Origin: Lachnospiraceae bacterium GAM79
GTDB taxonomy: Bacteria > Bacillota > Clostridia > Lachnospirales > Lachnospiraceae
DNA length: 64,000 nt
Reading direction: 5' to 3'
Assembly: GCA_020735665.1 (NCBI GenBank)
Contig: CP085928.1
Coordinates: forward strand, 2,023,501-2,087,500
In this document: positions 60,300-64,000 of the stretch, in pieces
Layout of the letters: each line of letters opens with the position of its first letter
Numbering within the stretch: the stretch's first letter is position 1
The notes under the pieces: model-generated
Seen by the model: the letters and a program-made list of their open reading frames with translations, nothing else
Database searches by the model: none
Told to the model about the DNA's origin: nothing
Made by a program: the position numbers and the translations under genes

Positions 60300-60337
60300 C
60301 GACCGGCAAATGTACAAATTAGCACATTTACCGATCG
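60300..60337. repeat. Hairpin upstream of the zinc-ribbon gene (repeat copy 2)
   Basis: CGACCGGCAAATGT and ACATTTACCGATCG pair around TACAAATTAGC, and the flank TGTACAAAACGACCGG is shared with copy 1. With copy 1 it brackets the zinc-ribbon gene as a direct repeat about 770 bp apart. Confidence 0.65.
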
Positions 60338-60388
60338 TTCATTCATATATAACCCCCTATTTTGCCCCTATTTATTTTTTTACACAAC

Positions 60389-60431
60389 AAAAAAGCCTGA
60401 AAACCTTGATTTTACTTAGGTTTCAGACTTT
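60389..60431 (-). terminator. Terminator of the rRNA/tRNA operon
   Basis: On the minus strand AAAGTCTGAAACCT pairs with AGGTTTTCAGGCTTT around an 11-base loop and is followed by T runs, 9 bases past the last tRNA. Confidence 0.9.
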
Positions 60432-60439
60432 AACTTTAA

Positions 60440-60525
60440 TGCCGGCGACCGGAATCGAACCGGTACGGGAGGTTAGTCCCGCAGGATTTTAAGTCCTGTG
60501 CGTCTGCCAGTTCCGCCACGCCGGC
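60440..60525 (-). tRNA. tRNA-Leu (anticodon TAA)
   Basis: The 86-base gene has acceptor GCCGGCG/CGCCGGC, a long variable arm and the anticodon loop CTTAAAA; the anticodon TAA reads UUA/UUG. It is last in the tRNA cluster. CCA is not encoded. Confidence 0.95.
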
Positions 60526-60540
60526 ATGTCCTTTGGACAA

Positions 60541-60613
60541 TGGGACCTACAGGGCTCGAACCTGTGACCCTCTGCTTGTAAGGCAGATGCTCTCCCAGCT
60601 GAGCTAAGATCCC
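60541..60613 (-). tRNA. tRNA-Val (anticodon TAC), copy 2
   Basis: Acceptor GGGATCT/AGGTCCC, anticodon loop CTTACAA in CTGC/GCAG context and T-arm GGTTCGAGCCC. The sequence is identical to the copy at 60820-60892. Confidence 0.96.
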
Positions 60614-60639
60614 ATATGAAATTTTTGCGTTTCCGCAAG

Positions 60640-60713
60640 CGACCCGGATGGGGTTCGAACCCACGACCTCCGCCGTGACAGGGCGGCGCTCTAACCAGCT
60701 GAGCCACCAGGCC
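60640..60713 (-). tRNA. tRNA-Asp (anticodon GTC), copy 2
   Basis: Anticodon loop CTGTCAC, acceptor GGCCTGG/CCGGGTC and discriminator G. It differs from copy 1 by one base: T5 in GGCCTGG makes a T-G pair where copy 1 has C-G. Confidence 0.95.
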
Positions 60714-60733
60714 ATATTAATTTAAAAACGTAG

Positions 60734-60807
60734 TGGACGTTCGGGGACTCGAACCCAGGACCGATCGGTTATGAGCCGATTGCTCTAACCAACTGAGCTA
60801 AACGTCC
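60734..60807 (-). tRNA. tRNA with anticodon CAT (Met, or Ile2)
   Basis: Acceptor GGACGTT/AACGTCC, discriminator A and anticodon loop CTCATAA. The body resembles elongator Met and also tRNA-Ile2, whose C34 is changed to lysidine by TilS; I cannot decide from sequence. It is not an initiator, since position 1 pairs normally. Confidence 0.9.
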
Positions 60808-60819
60808 TCATGTTATAAA

Positions 60820-60892
60820 TGGGACCTACAGGGCTCGAACCTGTGACCCTCTGCTTGTAAGGCAGATGCTCTCCCAGCTGAGCTAAGATCCC
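60820..60892 (-). tRNA. tRNA-Val (anticodon TAC), copy 1
   Basis: Identical in sequence to the copy at 60541-60613, with the loop CTTACAA. It is paired with tRNA-Asp in both places, so a Val-Asp unit is duplicated around the CAT tRNA. Confidence 0.96.
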
Positions 60893-60916
60893 ATATATAA
60901 TTTTGCTTAAAGCAAG

Positions 60917-60990
60917 CGACCCGGATGGGGTTCGAACCCACGACCTCCGCCGTGACAGGGCGGCGCTCTAACCAGCTGAGCCACCGGGCC
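60917..60990 (-). tRNA. tRNA-Asp (anticodon GTC), copy 1
   Basis: Acceptor GGCCCGG/CCGGGTC with discriminator G, anticodon loop CTGTCAC and T-arm GGTTCGAACCC. It is the first tRNA after the 23S gene, about 160 bases past the 23S 3' end. Confidence 0.96.
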
Positions 60991-61149
60991 ATATGGTAAT
61001 CGCTTCGATGATAACAAGCAAAACTTCGTTCACATCTTACGTTTGATGGATACATGTTCTATTATTCATGTACCTTCAGAATTTCATACAGAAAGTCTTG
61101 CGACTTCATCTTTTCCAATCTCTTTCTCGCTTATCTTTCGAACCTCTCA

Positions 61150-64000
<2,851 letters not shown>

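Noticed and set aside
60473..61055. Minus-strand ORFs of 72-80 codons across the tRNA cluster
   Set aside because: They read through tRNA genes, and the repeated protein text only reflects the duplicated tRNAs.

Overview
The window is about 61 kb of Firmicutes chromosome followed by the end of a ribosomal RNA operon. The low-GC sequence, strong AGGAGG ribosome-binding sites, the anaerobic NrdD/NrdG pair, paired GlgC and GlgD subunits, SpoVG, an NCS2 uracil permease and several BspA-like surface proteins together suggest an anaerobic gut clostridium, most likely Lachnospiraceae. The family assignment is inference; no 16S is present.

Layout. (1) 1-7.2 kb, all minus strand, is a degenerate plasmid or ICE maintenance module: a DUF3970 protein, ParA, ParB, a DUF6017 replication protein with seven iteron-like palindromes inside its coding sequence, two unrelated cargo genes (DUF6518 membrane protein, ThuA-like), a DUF3801/PcfB-like protein, a probable stub of a VirD4-type coupling protein, and an ATPase running off the window. 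It abuts the 3' end of lysS. (2) 7.3-12.2 kb: lysS, greA, a tRNA-Leu with its own promoter and terminator, and two tandem trigger-factor-like lipoproteins. (3) 12.4-16.1 kb, plus strand: nrdD, nrdG and dut behind a leader with NrdR-box-like sites. (4) 16.1-25.7 kb, minus: a PrsA-like foldase, mfd, pth, a GlmU-like uridylyltransferase without its acetyltransferase domain, spoVG, glgD and glgC. (5) 26-39 kb: an asparaginase II with a long acidic tail, a Fur regulator, a GntR/YtrA-ABC operon with a clear operator, an alpha/beta hydrolase, an Lrp regulator, gdhA, helD, a subtilase and a SlyD-like isomerase. (6) 39-45.6 kb: uraA, an FtsX/ABC pair, a phosphoglycerate-mutase-like protein and a serine dehydratase operon collapsed to 69 codons. 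(7) 45.7-60.2 kb: a 2,763-residue secreted protein, small membrane proteins, a BspA-like LRR protein, a GH53 galactanase remnant and a zinc-ribbon protein. (8) 60.4-64 kb: six tRNAs and the 23S rRNA, all minus, with no 5S gene between 23S and the tRNAs.

The most unusual signal is a set of very long intergenic hairpins. Three (27.6, 39.2 and 39.5 kb) share a conserved apical core, while their arms of up to about 100 bp differ completely from locus to locus. At 27.6 kb the arms run into the last codons of both convergent genes, so two unrelated proteins end with the same codons. Further long hairpins at 30.6, 45.0, 45.2 and 45.6 kb have their own loops. This pattern fits inverted duplication of local flanking sequence around a small hairpin core. 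It does not fit ordinary terminators or dispersed REP-type repeats.
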